DNA of 64,000 nt from the NCBI GenBank assembly GCA_903813345.2, contig CAIIXF020000009.1:23401759-23465758 (forward strand), given 5' to 3'. This document shows, piece by piece, positions 25,546 to 40,500 of the stretch. Below the pieces are notes generated by a model. It had not been told where the DNA came from. It ran no database searches and worked only from the letters and a program-made list of their open reading frames with translations. Source of the DNA: Owenia fusiformis. Lineage: Eukaryota > Annelida > Polychaeta > Sabellida > Oweniidae. Position 1 is the stretch's first letter; the number at the start of each line of letters is the position of its first letter. The position numbers and the translations under genes are program-made.

Positions 25546-28500
25546 CTGAAAATATGCAATGACTAAATATGACTTGGATAATGTAAAAGTTAATGCATCT
25601 TTACCAATATAAATATACACGATTAGAAAGTATCATGCATCACTTATTAAACCTTATATATAGATTGGATGTCATTAAATCACGCCGAATGTAATGGCTT
25701 TGTCATTATTACACCGCTTATGATGGAGATGTCATAATCATACTGTATGAAAGGGCGCTGTCATAATCCGAGCGTATGTGATGACGATGTCATTATCACA
25801 CCCTATGTAATGGGCATTGTCATAATCACAACGTATGTAATGGGCAATGTCATAACCACACCCTGTGTAATGGGTAATATCATAAGCACACCGTATGTAA
25901 TGGACAATGTCATAATCACACCATATGTTACGGGCAATGTCATAATCACACCGTATGTTACGGGCAATGTCATAATCACACCGTATATAATGGGCAATGC
26001 CATAATCACACCGTATCTAATGGGCATGTCATAATCACACCGTATGTAACGTCCAATGTCATAATCACATTGTATGTAATGGACAATGTCATAATTACAC
26101 CGAATGTACTGGGCAATGTTATAATCACGCCGTATGTAACGGGCAATGCCATAATCACACAGTGTGTAATGAGCAATGCCATAATCACACCCTGTGTAAC
26201 GGGTAATGTCATAATCACACCGTATGTGATGGGCAATGTCATAATCACACCTTATGTAACGGGCAATGTCATAATTACACCGTATGTAATGGGCAATGCT
26301 ATAATCACACCATATGTAACGGGCAATGTCATAATTTACACCGTATATAACAGGCAATTCATAGTCACACCGTATGTAACCGGCAATGTCATAATCACAC
26401 CGTGTGTAATTGGCAAGGTCAGATATCACACCATATGCAAAGTGGGCTACATTATAAACTACAAAATACAGAACCCAGTAAACTAAACTCTAAATATACA
26501 TTAGAGTTGATGGAAGCTCTCATCATCCAGTTAATCACGGTTTTGATTTACACAGCACTGATTGATTGTTAAATATGTGCTCGCGTTCGGATTGTAGACA
26601 AACGCGGCTTGATATAGCCAGGGAAGATGATTATTGCAATTGGGTCTCAATCAACAGAACTCCATAAATAAGTCCGAAAAATAAATCCCTGTCTTCTTAA
26701 GTAACTAATCATAGGAAGTGTTTTCACTAAAACTAAAACGCATTCATCACCATCTGTCCAAACTAGAAATTCATATATTTCTAATTTGCTTTAAACGGCG
26801 AGGGATTAATTGGGTGCTTAGGCAAGAAAGATAAATGAGGTGCATTTGAATATCTTTTTTGTTTTGAAGTAATTAGTTAGATGGTTCATTAATCTAAAAG
26901 AAATATGTTTGATTTTTTCTTTTGATTTTTTGTCGAATGAATCGTTAAATGAGACAGCAATTTGACGTTAAATGTCGCTTTTTTATTAGCGAGCACTTGT
27001 TCTTGACAAATCAGTTTAAACTATAAAGTATAATAATGAAATAGACTCACACTTATCAAAAAGCTTCAGTCTTAAAACCATAATTAATATCAAATTTCAT
27101 TTGATTTGCTTTTATTAAGTAAAAACGCTATTAGTGTTAAACCTTGTAAACTACACTTAAATTAAATCCATTACTGGGGCAAAATAATGGGTTTGAAATA
27201 TATTTTTGCTACATGGTTTTGCCGTTCGTGCCTACAACAGTAATGGCTATTATTTGCCTATGAAAAATTAACATTGATGGAGCAAATTAGTGGTTTACGT
27301 CTATCTCGGTGATGAGAGACCGAAAATTGAGAAAATCATTTATTTTGAAGAGGATAATGGCAGTATATGAGGGTTTGGGGAATATACTGGTTTTCCGTGA
27401 TTTCTCACTTCTTTGAATGTGACGTATGTTGTTCGCAAAAGGCCTCAATGGGTCATGGGAACAATATTTATAGACCATATTTATCACTTCTAATCGCAAT
27501 TAAAGAATTTTAAAATCTTTCCAACGATAATTCTTCACCATATTTCATATTTTATTGCCAACATAAATGTTCTGCTCTAACCCTCGGTGAATGATAAATT
27601 ATCTCGCGTTAACGAGATTTCGGGTCCCAAAGATGCCGCGCTCATAATTTAAACCAGTGTTTTCTGTCCCCGAGCGTCGATCAGTTCAATAAATATATAT
27701 GTATGTATCTCAGTAGCTTTAGTTTATTTGTGCGATTTCTTGTTATTAATTGTGCTTATAATTCTACTTGCAAGGATCGGTAATGGGAGCTCAACGGGTG
27801 TGATTTTTTCAAAATAATCGAAAACTTTTTTCAAACACTTTTGTTTTAGCTCTGATTACACACTTTATGTGGCGTGCCGTCACTTAATATAACGGTATTA
27901 ACGATAGGATTAAATTTTATAGTCTGTAATTATTATCTTTTTAAAAATTAATAGAATAAAAATGTGGTCTTTCAACGGTTGCCAGTGATATGATTACATT
28001 CCCTTGCAAATGTAGTTAAACAAATCCGTCTGATTACACATATATTACACGATCCAAATAATAAATTAAAATATTTTGATTTTTTCCAGAAAGATTTTTC
28101 AAATTGAGCTCATACAACCAGGCGTAATAATGTTTATGATATAATTTTATTTAAAAATAAAGAAGTAATTTCTTTCCAAGAGTAAGCAACACATGTGCGA
28201 TGTCAGGGCATAAAGAAAAAGCAACCTCAAAATCTGTCCCAATTTTCACGAGAATCTGCTTCTTCCCGTTTCTATATGCTGCTACAGATGGTCTCCCGAA
28301 TATAATAACACGCCTCGTGGTAAAGAAATGAATATATTAAATGCTTATTAAAATCAAATGGGCTTAGAAATTACACCAACATTAATTAAATATAAATAGA
28401 TGAATTGGTATCTGAGCGCTTGGAAACAATACCGTACAAGGTCAACAACCATTTGAATCTATTGCTATTAATTTTCTTGTTTAAGTGGTGAAGTCATTAT

Positions 28501-31500
28501 GCTATGGTCATTCCCGGAGTAAATAATTACCATTCTATGTCCTTCAAAACATATGACAATGTGAATCAACTGAGTCGCCAGTTGGAAGAAATAAAAGAAT
28601 TCCAACCAAGCCTTCATCATACATTAGGGTTTACTATGGATCATGTCACGAAATATCGTGCAGATCATGCAATCAATACAAAGATGTACTATATTATGCG
28701 ACAAAAAGACGAACGCTATTTAATTTCGAAAGAATGATTTCATTAATTATGTATTAGATATATTGTGCACTTAGGAACGCGTGTCGTACACGCGTTGACA
28801 CTCGCTTGTAATTCATACGACATACTCCCGATATGAAAACACTTAATTAAATAAACACTCACAGACAATTCGTTTACTGTTTATCAAATTAACATCAATT
28901 AACTGTAAATTATACCTGATAATTGTAGGCAAGAGCATGCCAATGCATAAATTCCATAGTGTACACATAACATAGACTTGCCTTTGGTCTCATTTTCTCT
29001 TTTAATGTCAGGTCATACTTCAGGAGAAGAAATACTTGTAAAGAGATGATTTTTTCAACAATTGTTGGGGATTGTTTATCAATAATATTTCATCTTTGTC
29101 CAAAAATTAATAATACTTTTTCCAATCAACTTGTAACTAGACCAACAAATCATGATAAACCATGACATCTCATTTCTTTCTCAGCCCTGTTTTAGGTGAA
29201 ACAGAAAGATGCTATGAGTGTCAGAATGAGACCAACAACTCTTGCTGATTGCTTTTGGGTCATATTTGATCGATTTGTTTATTTACAATATATGATATGA
29301 TCAATTTAATTGAATAGCTGATACTTCTCAACATCATGTAATCGAGGGAATGAATGTTGTCTGGAATTAAAATTGACCGATAAAAGTTCACATTCTATGC
29401 AAAATATAATTAAAAAGTTATGTAATAGCAAATTTAAATTTCTAATCCATCTTACGCGAGAGATGTATTTTAGTTGTCTGGAGTCAATGACAATTAACAT
29501 TTTAAGCATTATACAATTGTCAAGTTATGCAATAGCAAATAGAGATATATTTTAGCTGTCTGAAGTCAATGAAAATTTTAAACATAGTATAATTGCAAGC
29601 CAATAATTTTTTAAAACGTCTTCCGCGAGTGATGCCAGAAGTCATAACTGACCAATCCAATTAAAACGTTTCAAGCCAGTGATGCTAAAAAATAAATTGT
29701 ACAGAAATTATATTTTGTTCGTTTTAATTTCTAAAATGGCGTGTCTCACATGAGGCTAACAAGGCCATAGTTCCAGTGGGTGTAGTTGCCTGTTATCTGT
29801 GATTATTATATACCTCAAATGTATTCTAGATGCTCATTGGCTTATTCATGGTCACATGACATGGAATAGATGAACTAATTCCCTGGAAAGTCCTAAATCC
29901 CTGCTTTCAGGGAAGATGAATTGTACTAATCACCACTTAGGTCATGTGACCAGTCAATAGTACATTTTATCTTCCCCCAAATCTGAGATTATAGGAGTTG
30001 AAAGGTAAAATTCCTTTAAATGCCAATAAGAACCTGTGAACATTTGATATTGAAATGAAAAGACTTCTCATTTTGTTTTTGTTTACAGAGTACTTATCAG
30101 GTATATAATAAAACAAATAGTGACTGCCACATTTTCGGGAAATAGTGTAAAAAATTTTCCTCTCGGGAATATCCTGTCCACTGACTTGTTCCCTCGGCCT
30201 GTAGCCTCGGGAACATGTCAGTGGACAGGATATTCCCTTGAGGAAAATATTTTGCACTATTTCCCTCAATGGCAGTCACTATTTGTACAATAATGACCCG
30301 CTCCACCTAAACCATCTGTGCTACTTCACCGGGATGCTATATGACAATACCCCAGATCATAGTCATTATAATAACAATAGAATATAAATGCCTTTGAATT
30401 TAAGGTATATTTAATGAGCAACTTGGTTTCATGTAACTGTTAATGGAGTTTTTGAAGAAATTTCAGTTTTTTCATTGGGTAAAAGCTGTTATTTTATGTA
30501 AACGTTCATTAGATAATCACCGTTACCCATTTTGTTTTTACTTTATATTCGATCAATGGTAAATACATCGTATCAATCAGACCCTGTCTCCGCTAATTGT
30601 TAATTAATAGGGCATTGTATTCATGGCTTATGGTAGAAGTTAAAAGTCATCATGACTTATGGTATTGTTGGAATTTAGTATTAATTATCTCGTTTAAGTT
30701 GTATTTCAATATTAATTTCTCAGGAGGAATTGATGATGTTTTAAATACAATGAAAAGTCTAGTGGTTACATTTACAACTGCTGAAAAATTAATGACTGGA
30801 GTTTTGATTAAATCCGCATGGTTCTTTTAGAGAAACGCAACCTTTAGCCTATCTCTCATTAATGAGACGTCTTTGTAGCTTCCTCAGTTTTTCACAAAAA
30901 GTATTACGAAATATATGATCAATAATATTATCAAGAAGACTAGATAAAATCTTCAATGATAATTCATGCAGATTATGATGCATTGGTGATATACGAAATC
31001 CGCAGTCAAGCCTAATATCCGCGATTAATCCAAGGGTTAAAATGCGCAAAATGTGTTTTTCTAAATCATAGTTTATTGAATATATGAATACTAAGAAGGG
31101 TTACGAGGGCAGACAAAGATTGAAAAGTCTTAAACTGTGTAACAATGTGTGAAATTGGTGCCTTAATGTCGAGCAAAAAAGACGAAAGAAAATATGAGAT
31201 ATTGGCACTTATCCATTGAAATCAATGGCCGGTGTTAGCGGAACACGATCGCTGCTAATCAAGTAGATCTGGTTGCTCTATATTTTGATTAGTTTTAATC
31301 ATAGCAGTAACCTTTGTGTATTAGTGCTGAAAATCAACGTCTTTATGATATCAACTTTTTATTTCCTTTGTGACATTATACCCCCTTATGACCTGGAAAT
31401 ACTTAGAAAATCTTAATTTTCGTTGATATCAAAAAAGTCATCCCGCCTAAGATATAATTAGCAGAGGGATTCAACCTCAACAAAGCTTTCAAGGAAAAAA

Positions 31501-34500
31501 TCACCATTAAACAATATACAAACATATCAAAATAGCACATTGAGGACATTCTGATGGCTACATTGTGAAACTGTCTTAAGCCGAATCTGATAGTTTATAT
31601 CGTTAACAGGGGTTTGAAATTGTATTATTCAGACATTGCCCATTGAGGGTTTCTATTTGAAACAATCGTTTGACAAAATACGGTAATTTAAATGGCTTTT
31701 ACTGAATTGCTTGGAACAGCGTTCATTCGTGCTCATATAATTTCTTATTGGTAATGAGCAACCAAGCGTGTTCCGCATACCTTACCTGACATGTCAATTA
31801 TACCTTTAATTACTTATACTTGCCGTTTCAATCGTGACACCAATACGCCATTAAATTGGCTATAATCGTATGGGCTTACAGAGGTGATGCGATTTTTCAA
31901 ACTATGTCTAAATGATGACTTCAAAAGGTAAATCAAACAACTACTGCAGCAAACAGCGATTTTATTTAGAACAAAACGTATAACCCAACTATTTCAGTCC
32001 CGTAACGACAAGTGTTTAGTTATAAAAGGAATCAAGCATTGTTGATCATTCATTATTCTGCGAGTGACACGGTATAACAATTCCTCATTATCCTGCGATT
32101 GATGCGATATAAAATTCTTCATTATACTGCGAGTGATGCAATATAAAAAATCTTCATGATTCTGCGTATGATGCAATATAAAAATTCTTCATTATTCTGT
32201 GAGTGATGCAATATAATAATTCTTCACTATTCTGCGAGTGATGCAACATAAAATTCTTCATAATTCTGCGTATCATGCAATATAATAATTCTTCAAAGTT
32301 CTGTGAGTGATGCAATATAATAATTCTTCATTATTCTGCGAGTGATACAATATAATAATTTTTCATAATTCTGCAAGTGATGCAATATAATTCTGCGAGT
32401 GATGCAATTTATAATTCTTCATTATTCTGCGAGTGATGCAATATAATTCTTCATAATTCTGCGAGTGATGCAATACAGTAAATCTTCAGTTTTCTTTTAT
32501 GCGCTCGATACAATACAAACATTTTTGCGAGTAATACAGACCAACATATGCTCGATCAGCTGGCTCGATTGTAGTTATATAACTGGACAACTATTATTAC
32601 ATACACAGGTGATACAAGTTACAAAACAAAATGAGATCAAGACTGTTTTTATGGTTAGTTAGTTCAAGTCGCTTTGGTTGTAATGGTATCTGGATAAACA
32701 AGTTAAAATATCTTACCTCCTCATTCAAGAAGAAATAGAAGACCAGGAAGAAAGACCCCTGTCAAAAAAGAAGATAAATCAGTTGAAAATAGTCCACTTA
32801 AACAATACAGGCCCATGGCTTATCCAAGCGATCAATCAAAAAACACATTTGCATGACTAAGAGCCACATCCTGATAAATTACACTTCTCTAATTCCTATA
32901 TTAATAACCATTGGAATAAATCTGCTAATGACGCTCTCTTGAATTAAATCTGGTATTCAGAATCAGAAAAAGAAATTAACCTTGCTAAGCACAGGTTTTC
33001 AATCTAAAATACTTAAGTTAAGTAGGGCTTACCCTTAACATACTATAAATGATTTCCGTGATTTCTCATGTATGCTCTCTTAAACGCTTGGACAAATGGA
33101 AAACATGCTGTAAAAGGAGCATGGCACGTGGGTCTTTTCTTGACTTTTTCATATGAAATCATGCGTTTTTCATGAAAAGTATGAAATATCTGTTAAGGGA
33201 AAGAGATAGTTTTATAGACAAGACTTGGTGATTCGACAAATTGCAATATTTATTCTGTTTGTCTAACTAGAGGCCTTTTGACACGGGTATATATCACTTG
33301 GAAAAATTACGATGGAATTGATGATTGGATATAATTTGCTCAATATGAAAATAAAGAAAAGTGTAGTCAAATATTTGACAAGTGATCCATATTATAGCTT
33401 CCACACAACCCTAGCTATTAGATAGACAGTGAATAAATTCCGAATATTAAATACCAGTCAGTCAGCCAGCCAGAGTTAAAAGAGAATCATCCGGAATTCG
33501 TGTAGTATTCGATTGATTGAATCATTGGCCAAAGGGTTTTCCAACGCTCATTATTCAAGTTATTGTCGTTATAAGGTCTTAGTTTTCAAATGAGATGATG
33601 AAACCAAACAGAAAGTATTCAAGTTGGTCATCTTTAAATTGCAAAATCAGGATCCTAATATCTCGAATCCCCACACGTGATATTGGAGGCAACTCAATTT
33701 TCTTAGCTCTATCCCAGTCTTAAGGTTGAACTAGGAGGATTATTTGTGCAAAAAGCTCAAAACATATTATAAGCAACTACACTTTCTAAATGAACAACCA
33801 TCACTGGAACCTTAAATGTCAGTAACACATGTTCCATGTAAATTGGTCCTAGATAAGTCACCGGACAATTCTTTGCTTTCGGACTACCTAATGTACTCTA
33901 TTACAGTGACTATATTACCAATGTAATGAAGGGGTCCACTTCTTAGTCAACTGACTCTTGAGCTTGAACAATTTGTGAATTTCATTTGCTCATGTTGTGA
34001 GACAAGTTAATAATATTCTTTGTAATATCTGCACATCTAAAATGGTGGTCAACACTATGTTTAATGACATGATGTTAAGCTCCATTCACATCAAACTAGT
34101 TCTCAAGACCTCCCATCCCTTCCCAAAACGTTAAACGAGCTGCAATCACCATTCAGTGTGATATGCCCTACAATATGATGGTAGACCGTCCATACATCTT
34201 GATTCACAATGTTACAGTTCCTCTAACGTGTGTCATGACCATATAGGTTATGGGCCGATATAAAGATGGCAGCAGGGGTTGAATCCTATCCTCTCTCTGA
34301 GAGAAATCGAAATAAACATATTGATCGGCCTGCCCTCTTTATTTGATAATTATTTTTATCGCCATTTAGCCCGTATTGTTGTAACCACCTTAGAAGTTGT
34401 AGTCACGTTAAGCCGATTTGGTCACAATTTTTTCGAACCCAGTGAGAACTTGTTTGATTTGTAGCAGAATCAGAGCTTTTTGAGTGACAAAATAGCAAGC

Positions 34501-37500
34501 AACATGTAAAATTGACCTCTCAATATTTTGTATTTATGTTGTATTATTAATTTAGTAAATGCAATTATATTGAAATGAACACTAATAATGTGAAACTCTT
34601 TAGTCTTCCTCAAATAAAGTATGTACTATGGGAATTACTAAGAAATAGACATGACAAGGAATGATTGTAAGGTTTGCTCGTTATTTCTGATTATACCTTT
34701 AATTTGTATTTTGTCCCACCTGATATATTTTGTCGTACCTGTAAAACTGCAAACATGCCATAAAGAAACTTGAGCACAACACCTCTCATCCTGAGGGATA
34801 GGAAGGCAAACATCCACGTGACTGGAAGTAATATCACTTGAGTCCATAATGCCTTGGAATGGTTGCTAGAAATATAGAGAGACAATCGGTGAATCACTTG
34901 ACTCAATAACAGATTTCCCAGAAATATAGAGGGAACTGGTGAATCATTTGAGTATATGGCACATTGGAATGGTTGCTAGAAATATAGAGAGACAATCGGT
35001 GAATCACTTGACTCAATAACAGATTTCCCAGAAATATAGAGGGAACTGGTGAATCATTTGAGTATATGGCACATTGGAATGGTTGCTAGAAATATAGAGA
35101 GACAATCGGTGAATCACTTGACTCAATAATAGATTTCCCGGAAATATAGAGGGAACTGGCGAATCATTTGAGTACATGGCACATTGGAATGGTTGCTAGA
35201 GAAATATAGAGAGACAATCGATGAATCAAGATACTCCCTAGCACTGGTCGCGAGGCCGGGAATGTTTCAGTAATTTTGTCAAAATTCCCATCCTTCCGCG
35301 CGGGGTCTCGCGCAAACCTTTGAAAGGTGTATAACTAGCAACATTGGAGTCGTGACATACTTTTTCGCAATCTCTGATTTCCGGCCAGATACATTTTATT
35401 TCGCTTTGTACAATTCAAATATCTTATACCCTCAATATAAAGGATAAACTCTCCGGGAGTAAACTCATAGGCGTATGGTGATAGATATATTCATAAAAGA
35501 TGGCAGTATATGCAGTCAAAGAAAAAGGACACTACTGTCATCTTTATCATCTGATCTTTATATTTTACTTACAGTATCATTTTATTGGTTTTCTCATTCT
35601 TTGAGTACGAACTCTCGTTGTGTTCTTTGGCAGTGAAGATGAGTACAAGTATTGATATCTATAAACAGAAAGAGAAACAACATTCAATTTAATTCAATTC
35701 ATTATCCATGCTCATGTACAGTATTGTGAAGTCAAAAATGGAAGTAGATAAAAGCAGAAGTTTGCACATGCACATCATATTTCAGGAACTTGACAGCGGG
35801 ATACAGAAAAGGCGCAATGTAGTTGAAAGCAATCATATCTCAAAATAAAACCTACCACAATTATGCCCAGCACAGGCCCGAGAAAAAGCCATACATATTG
35901 CCATGCAATCCAGCACATGTCTGGGGCATAGTAGTCATCTGTGTGCATACCAACAAAAGCGCCTACCATGGCTCCAGGTAGAACTAAAAAAGATATAACC
36001 TTGAATTTACAAGATATATTTTCTTGAAGAGATTTGGATTTTGTGTTTCTACGTGTTGATTTGTTGTCTTCCCATTTAAACTAAGTTATATTTTACTTTG
36101 AAAAAACTGTTGTAGTCTTGTCTTGATGTCATGCAAACATGGATGACATTGTAAAACTTGCTAGTGGTCACATTCTACTTACTCCAACCAATGATATAAT
36201 ATCGCCATTGTGTACCCTCTTGTTGGTGCTCTCCATGTGAATGAGCTGCATACGTAATTACAATGTAAAGGTTGAAGGCTTCATTCATCAGCCATGAGAA
36301 CGTTGACAGGAAGAAATAGTGGAACATAATAGCAAACACGTGACAAACAGTCTGAAATTAGAGCAACTAGCGTTTGAAATTGTGATTTAGCAAAAGTGGC
36401 AGTCTGAAGTCAAGAGTAGTGCCAAGCGTTTCAAAATTGTAATTTGGCAAGAATGGTAGTCTGAATTGCAAGAAATCAAAGGAAAATGTAGCATTCAACA
36501 GCTGTGAAGTCAAAGAAACGTCAAGAGTTTGACAATTGTGATTTAGCAAGAATGGAAGTCTTAAATCAAAGTGACGGCTTGTGTTAGCCATCTCTGATTT
36601 AACTAAATCAAAGGAACGTCTCACGGTTGACGATTGTGATTTAGCAAGAATGGAAGTCTGAAATCAAAGTGACGGCTTGTGTTAGCCAAAATCAAAGAAA
36701 CGTCTCACGTTTGACAATTGTGATTTAGCAAGAATGAAAGTCTGAAATCAAAGTGACGGCTTGCATTAGCCAAAATCAAAGAAACGTCTCACGTTTGACA
36801 ATTGTGATTAGCAAGAATGGAAGTCTGAAATCAAGTTACAGCTCGTGTTAGCCAAGATCAAAGAAACGTCTCACGTGATTAGCAAAAGTGAAATCAAAAG
36901 AACGTCTCGCGTTGACATCTGTGACTTAGCAATAAATCAATCAAGAACTAGTATTTTACAACTGTGATTTATGGTGGAACTGCTTCCATGTAATGACATA
37001 ATTTACATCAAATACTCACAGCATTTCCAAGTTGGTTGATGCCAAACATGTAGACAAGGTTGCAGAACACACTGGATAATGAGAAATTCTTATGGATGGA
37101 TGCAGTATTGGAGGCGGTTCTGAAAGAAAATCATAGTCGGCCATTCATACACTTTGTAGATGATCAACAAGTCATACATTCCAAAATTCTGATGTCTGCT
37201 AAACATTATTCGGACGTACATAGCTAGGCATGACATATATTCTAGACAAGCAGAACACAATACCCACATCAATTTCATAGATTCAAGTAATTGTTGAGTG
37301 AAAAACTGTAAAAATATCATAATACGTGCTTTTGCAAAATGTTGACCTTGCTAAAATGTTTGGTTGAATTTCATTTTTAGGGATATAGCAAAAATCTTTT
37401 GACATTTGCGGAAAGAATTTAAGCACATGATTGAATGAATTGTCGGATCGAACGAATTCGGGATCCCATCCTAAAGTCTCATACAAGACCATCATGCTTA

Positions 37501-40500
37501 AAATAGTCGATAATAATTAAGCATGCAGTTAAATCATTTACCATTTATGTATCACAATGGATGTTAATTTTGAAATACTCACTTATAATATATGAGCATA
37601 ATGAAGGTTACGATGCATAGAATTGTCGATACAGAGCAACCAATGTAAGACGGCACCTCCATTAAAATCAGGGGCGGGGGGCCTTTGTTCCACTGAAACA
37701 AAAATATGATCATCAATTGTCTGTTTACACACATACACCTAAAATCATACTTCCCAGGAATTATTGCATAAAACGATGATATAAAAGTACGACAGTTTAG
37801 ACACAGAAAAAACTTTTCAAGCATTCTGTTTATAATCTAAAACTTCAACGATCTCCCATGTGTCTCATGCCCTTGTGTATTTGGATTGTTCACTTCTTGT
37901 GGGAAAGGGGAGTTAAACATCATATCCATGTGCGTTAGATAAGAGACATTATATGCCCCTGGCTAGCTCGAAATTTTGGGGTATTAGGTATTTGCTCCAT
38001 TCTGACTGCTTTTGCTCCCATATTTTTGGCAGACTGTGTTTTGAAATACTTTTCGGTCTTTCCCCTTTTCGGTATTTGTACCTTGATTTATATCTATGTG
38101 CTCGGGATGTGTGCTTACATTGATATCATACATGTCTGTTGTTATAACAAAGGTCCCCGGATGAAGACATGCGCACTCAGCTGCTGTGGTGGTGTTGTGT
38201 ACTACAGAGCACCCTCTCTTATCCCATTTCCATATTTTTGTAGCGTTTCCATGAACCAAACGTCTGCATTCTGGGTTAGAAATGTTGAAATTCTAAAACA
38301 TAAATGTGAGAGTTATTATCTAAGAAGATCAAAATGTGTCTTGTGTCTTTCTTAAAAAAACTCAAAAACAATCGGTGATTGTTATATAGCGCACGGTTCT
38401 AATAAATGTGTAGCACACATTCAACCATCCAACTTTCTACAAGAGTTATGTCCAAGACCTAACTCTCTCCTAACACTTAGACAAAGGCAAGTACCAACTT
38501 AAGTTAGCTATTGAAAACATATACAATCCTATCGATAAATACTCACATCTGTGTAAGGTAAATGAAGTTTGAGCGGTTTGGAGAACGAATCAATTGGATG
38601 GTCATCAATAAAGACTTGTAGAGAGAACCAAGCAGAATTCACATTGTCATTTCGATCCTTATACTTCCTAAACACATGAAACAAAGGCATGCAGTTGAAT
38701 AATGAACATTTAACACATGTTATACGGGATACTTTACTATATACATGTCCATGTAATTGTTCTCTATTTGTTGGAGAAATGGCTCAATGTTTCTGGTGTG
38801 TGAGGGGGTATTAGTCTGTCTATTTTCACGTTGGATTATGACTGGGGATAGTTGTGGTTTGTTTTCCTTATCGTGTTCTGCAACCATTTTGGCACTTTCC
38901 CGTTGGCAATTACCTTGCGAAATGTATATCTTTGTACTTTGAATCATTGTTCAGGATATTGGGATTTGTTATGACTGGTTGTACATTTCAATTTAATGTT
39001 ACTTTTTCTTTATCTGTTTTTAATCTATTTGTATATTTTGGTCATTTTAGATACACATTTATAGAACTATTAATGAATGGATGACATCATTACCTTTGGA
39101 AGTTATGATTTGGTAACATTCTAGCAGATGATGAAAACCTCATCATGGCAACTGTGATATATTCGGGCAAAGTGTAGTTGATATCTTTCAGGGCCTCACC
39201 AGGGAGCGCCACTATCCCTAGTTTGTCATCTATACCAAGTGTATTTATATCATATTGATCTGGGAAAGCTACTCCAGTTAAACTCTCGGTGTTATACACT
39301 TTTACCTTTAAGGCTGAAAAGTATGTATTATATCAATACTAGGGTGTTCAATCAAGTGGACAGGCTACGGGTAAAACACCCTGCAAACGGCATTGGAGGT
39401 GCAACAGGTATTGCATGTACATAGAATGAAATTTTTGTTTTCTTAAAATTGGTAATACCAGATAAGATGAACTAAAAAGACAACGCAACGCAAAGGTGTA
39501 GAACATAATAATGGATCAAGTATTTGGTAAGTGGTATGTAGGACTATCCAAATATCAGTGTTTTGACTCACCAATATGATTTTTCATTTTACTAACAAAT
39601 GCATCACTGGCAGTTGTATCACCTCGTTTGACATGGTTGATTAAGCTCTTTGCCATAGTTTCCATCAAACTGTCCATAATCTTCATGAATTCATCGCCCT
39701 CTGCACCAAGAGGATTACTTTCTTCCCATGCTCTGTTGTTAGCTTCACTAAGCATTGCATCTCCAACATCCAATACAATCTGAAAATGTCTCTCTTTGAA
39801 TACATCTCTGTTACTGGTATACTTTGAAGTCATTCTATGTCTGGTATATTCACTCTTAAAAATGAATTACTTGAGTATTTCCCAAGTATAAAAATTACTT
39901 AAAGTTAAATACTTAGTTTTACTTCATTTTACTTAGGTTTAACTTATATTGTCATATTGAGTTTTTTAATTGCTTAATTATGTAAATGAGTATTACAATT
40001 ACTACAGTAAGTATTTCAATTTCTCTCCTTGCATTTGTAAATTCACCATAAATGAATTACTTAAAAAATACTTAAAAATTATTCAGTAGTTCAAGATTAT
40101 TTAAGTAATTATTGATTTAAAATGAGTAGTACAATTTCTCAATATAAGGAAATCCAAGTAATAATTTTTAAGAGTGTTGTAATGTCTCTTCAATATATAA
40201 GCACAAATGCCAAAGGGAAGGGTGACTAAAAACGTTAAAAAACCAACAAGAAAAGCAAACTGTAAGTGTAAATCTGTCATAAGAAAAGTAGACCCTATAT
40301 ATCCCAAAACCATAATCTAACGTGAAAAGAAACAATGTCTAACATCCCCCTCCCCCTCCAATCGAGAACCAATATCACAATCCAGGACCAGAACACCAAG
40401 GGACATTTCATTCATACTGAAGTCATTACAATACATGTTGAAGAAAAATTGAAAAAATTGATAGCCAATACTCATAACATCAAAAAATGTTTTTCAGATT

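Larger units (their letters stand above)
32717..37692 (-). other. GPCR exons 15-21: seven-transmembrane domain
   Basis: Exons are 37692-37583 (TM1), 37119-37020 (TM2, SIHKNFSLSSVFCNLVYM), 36351-36183 (TM3, HYFFLSTFSWLMNEAFNLY), 35983-35856 (TM4/ECL2, with DMCWIAW), 35658-35573 (TM5 end), 34865-34739 (TM6, VILLPVTWMFAFL) and 32758-32717 (TM7, GSFFLVFYFFLNEE). TM3 HYFFL..FSWLMNE and TM6 LLP..W.F are class-B/adhesion hallmarks. Confidence 0.95.

Noticed and set aside
25803-26486. Long ORFs of 208 and 138 residues on both strands
   Set aside because: They are the 30-bp minisatellite read in frame; a period divisible by three keeps all frames open.
33600-34300. Possible retroelement protease-like words (PYNMMVDRPYILIHN) on the forward strand
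   Set aside because: The frame is broken on both sides and the catalytic aspartate region is not visible; too short to call.
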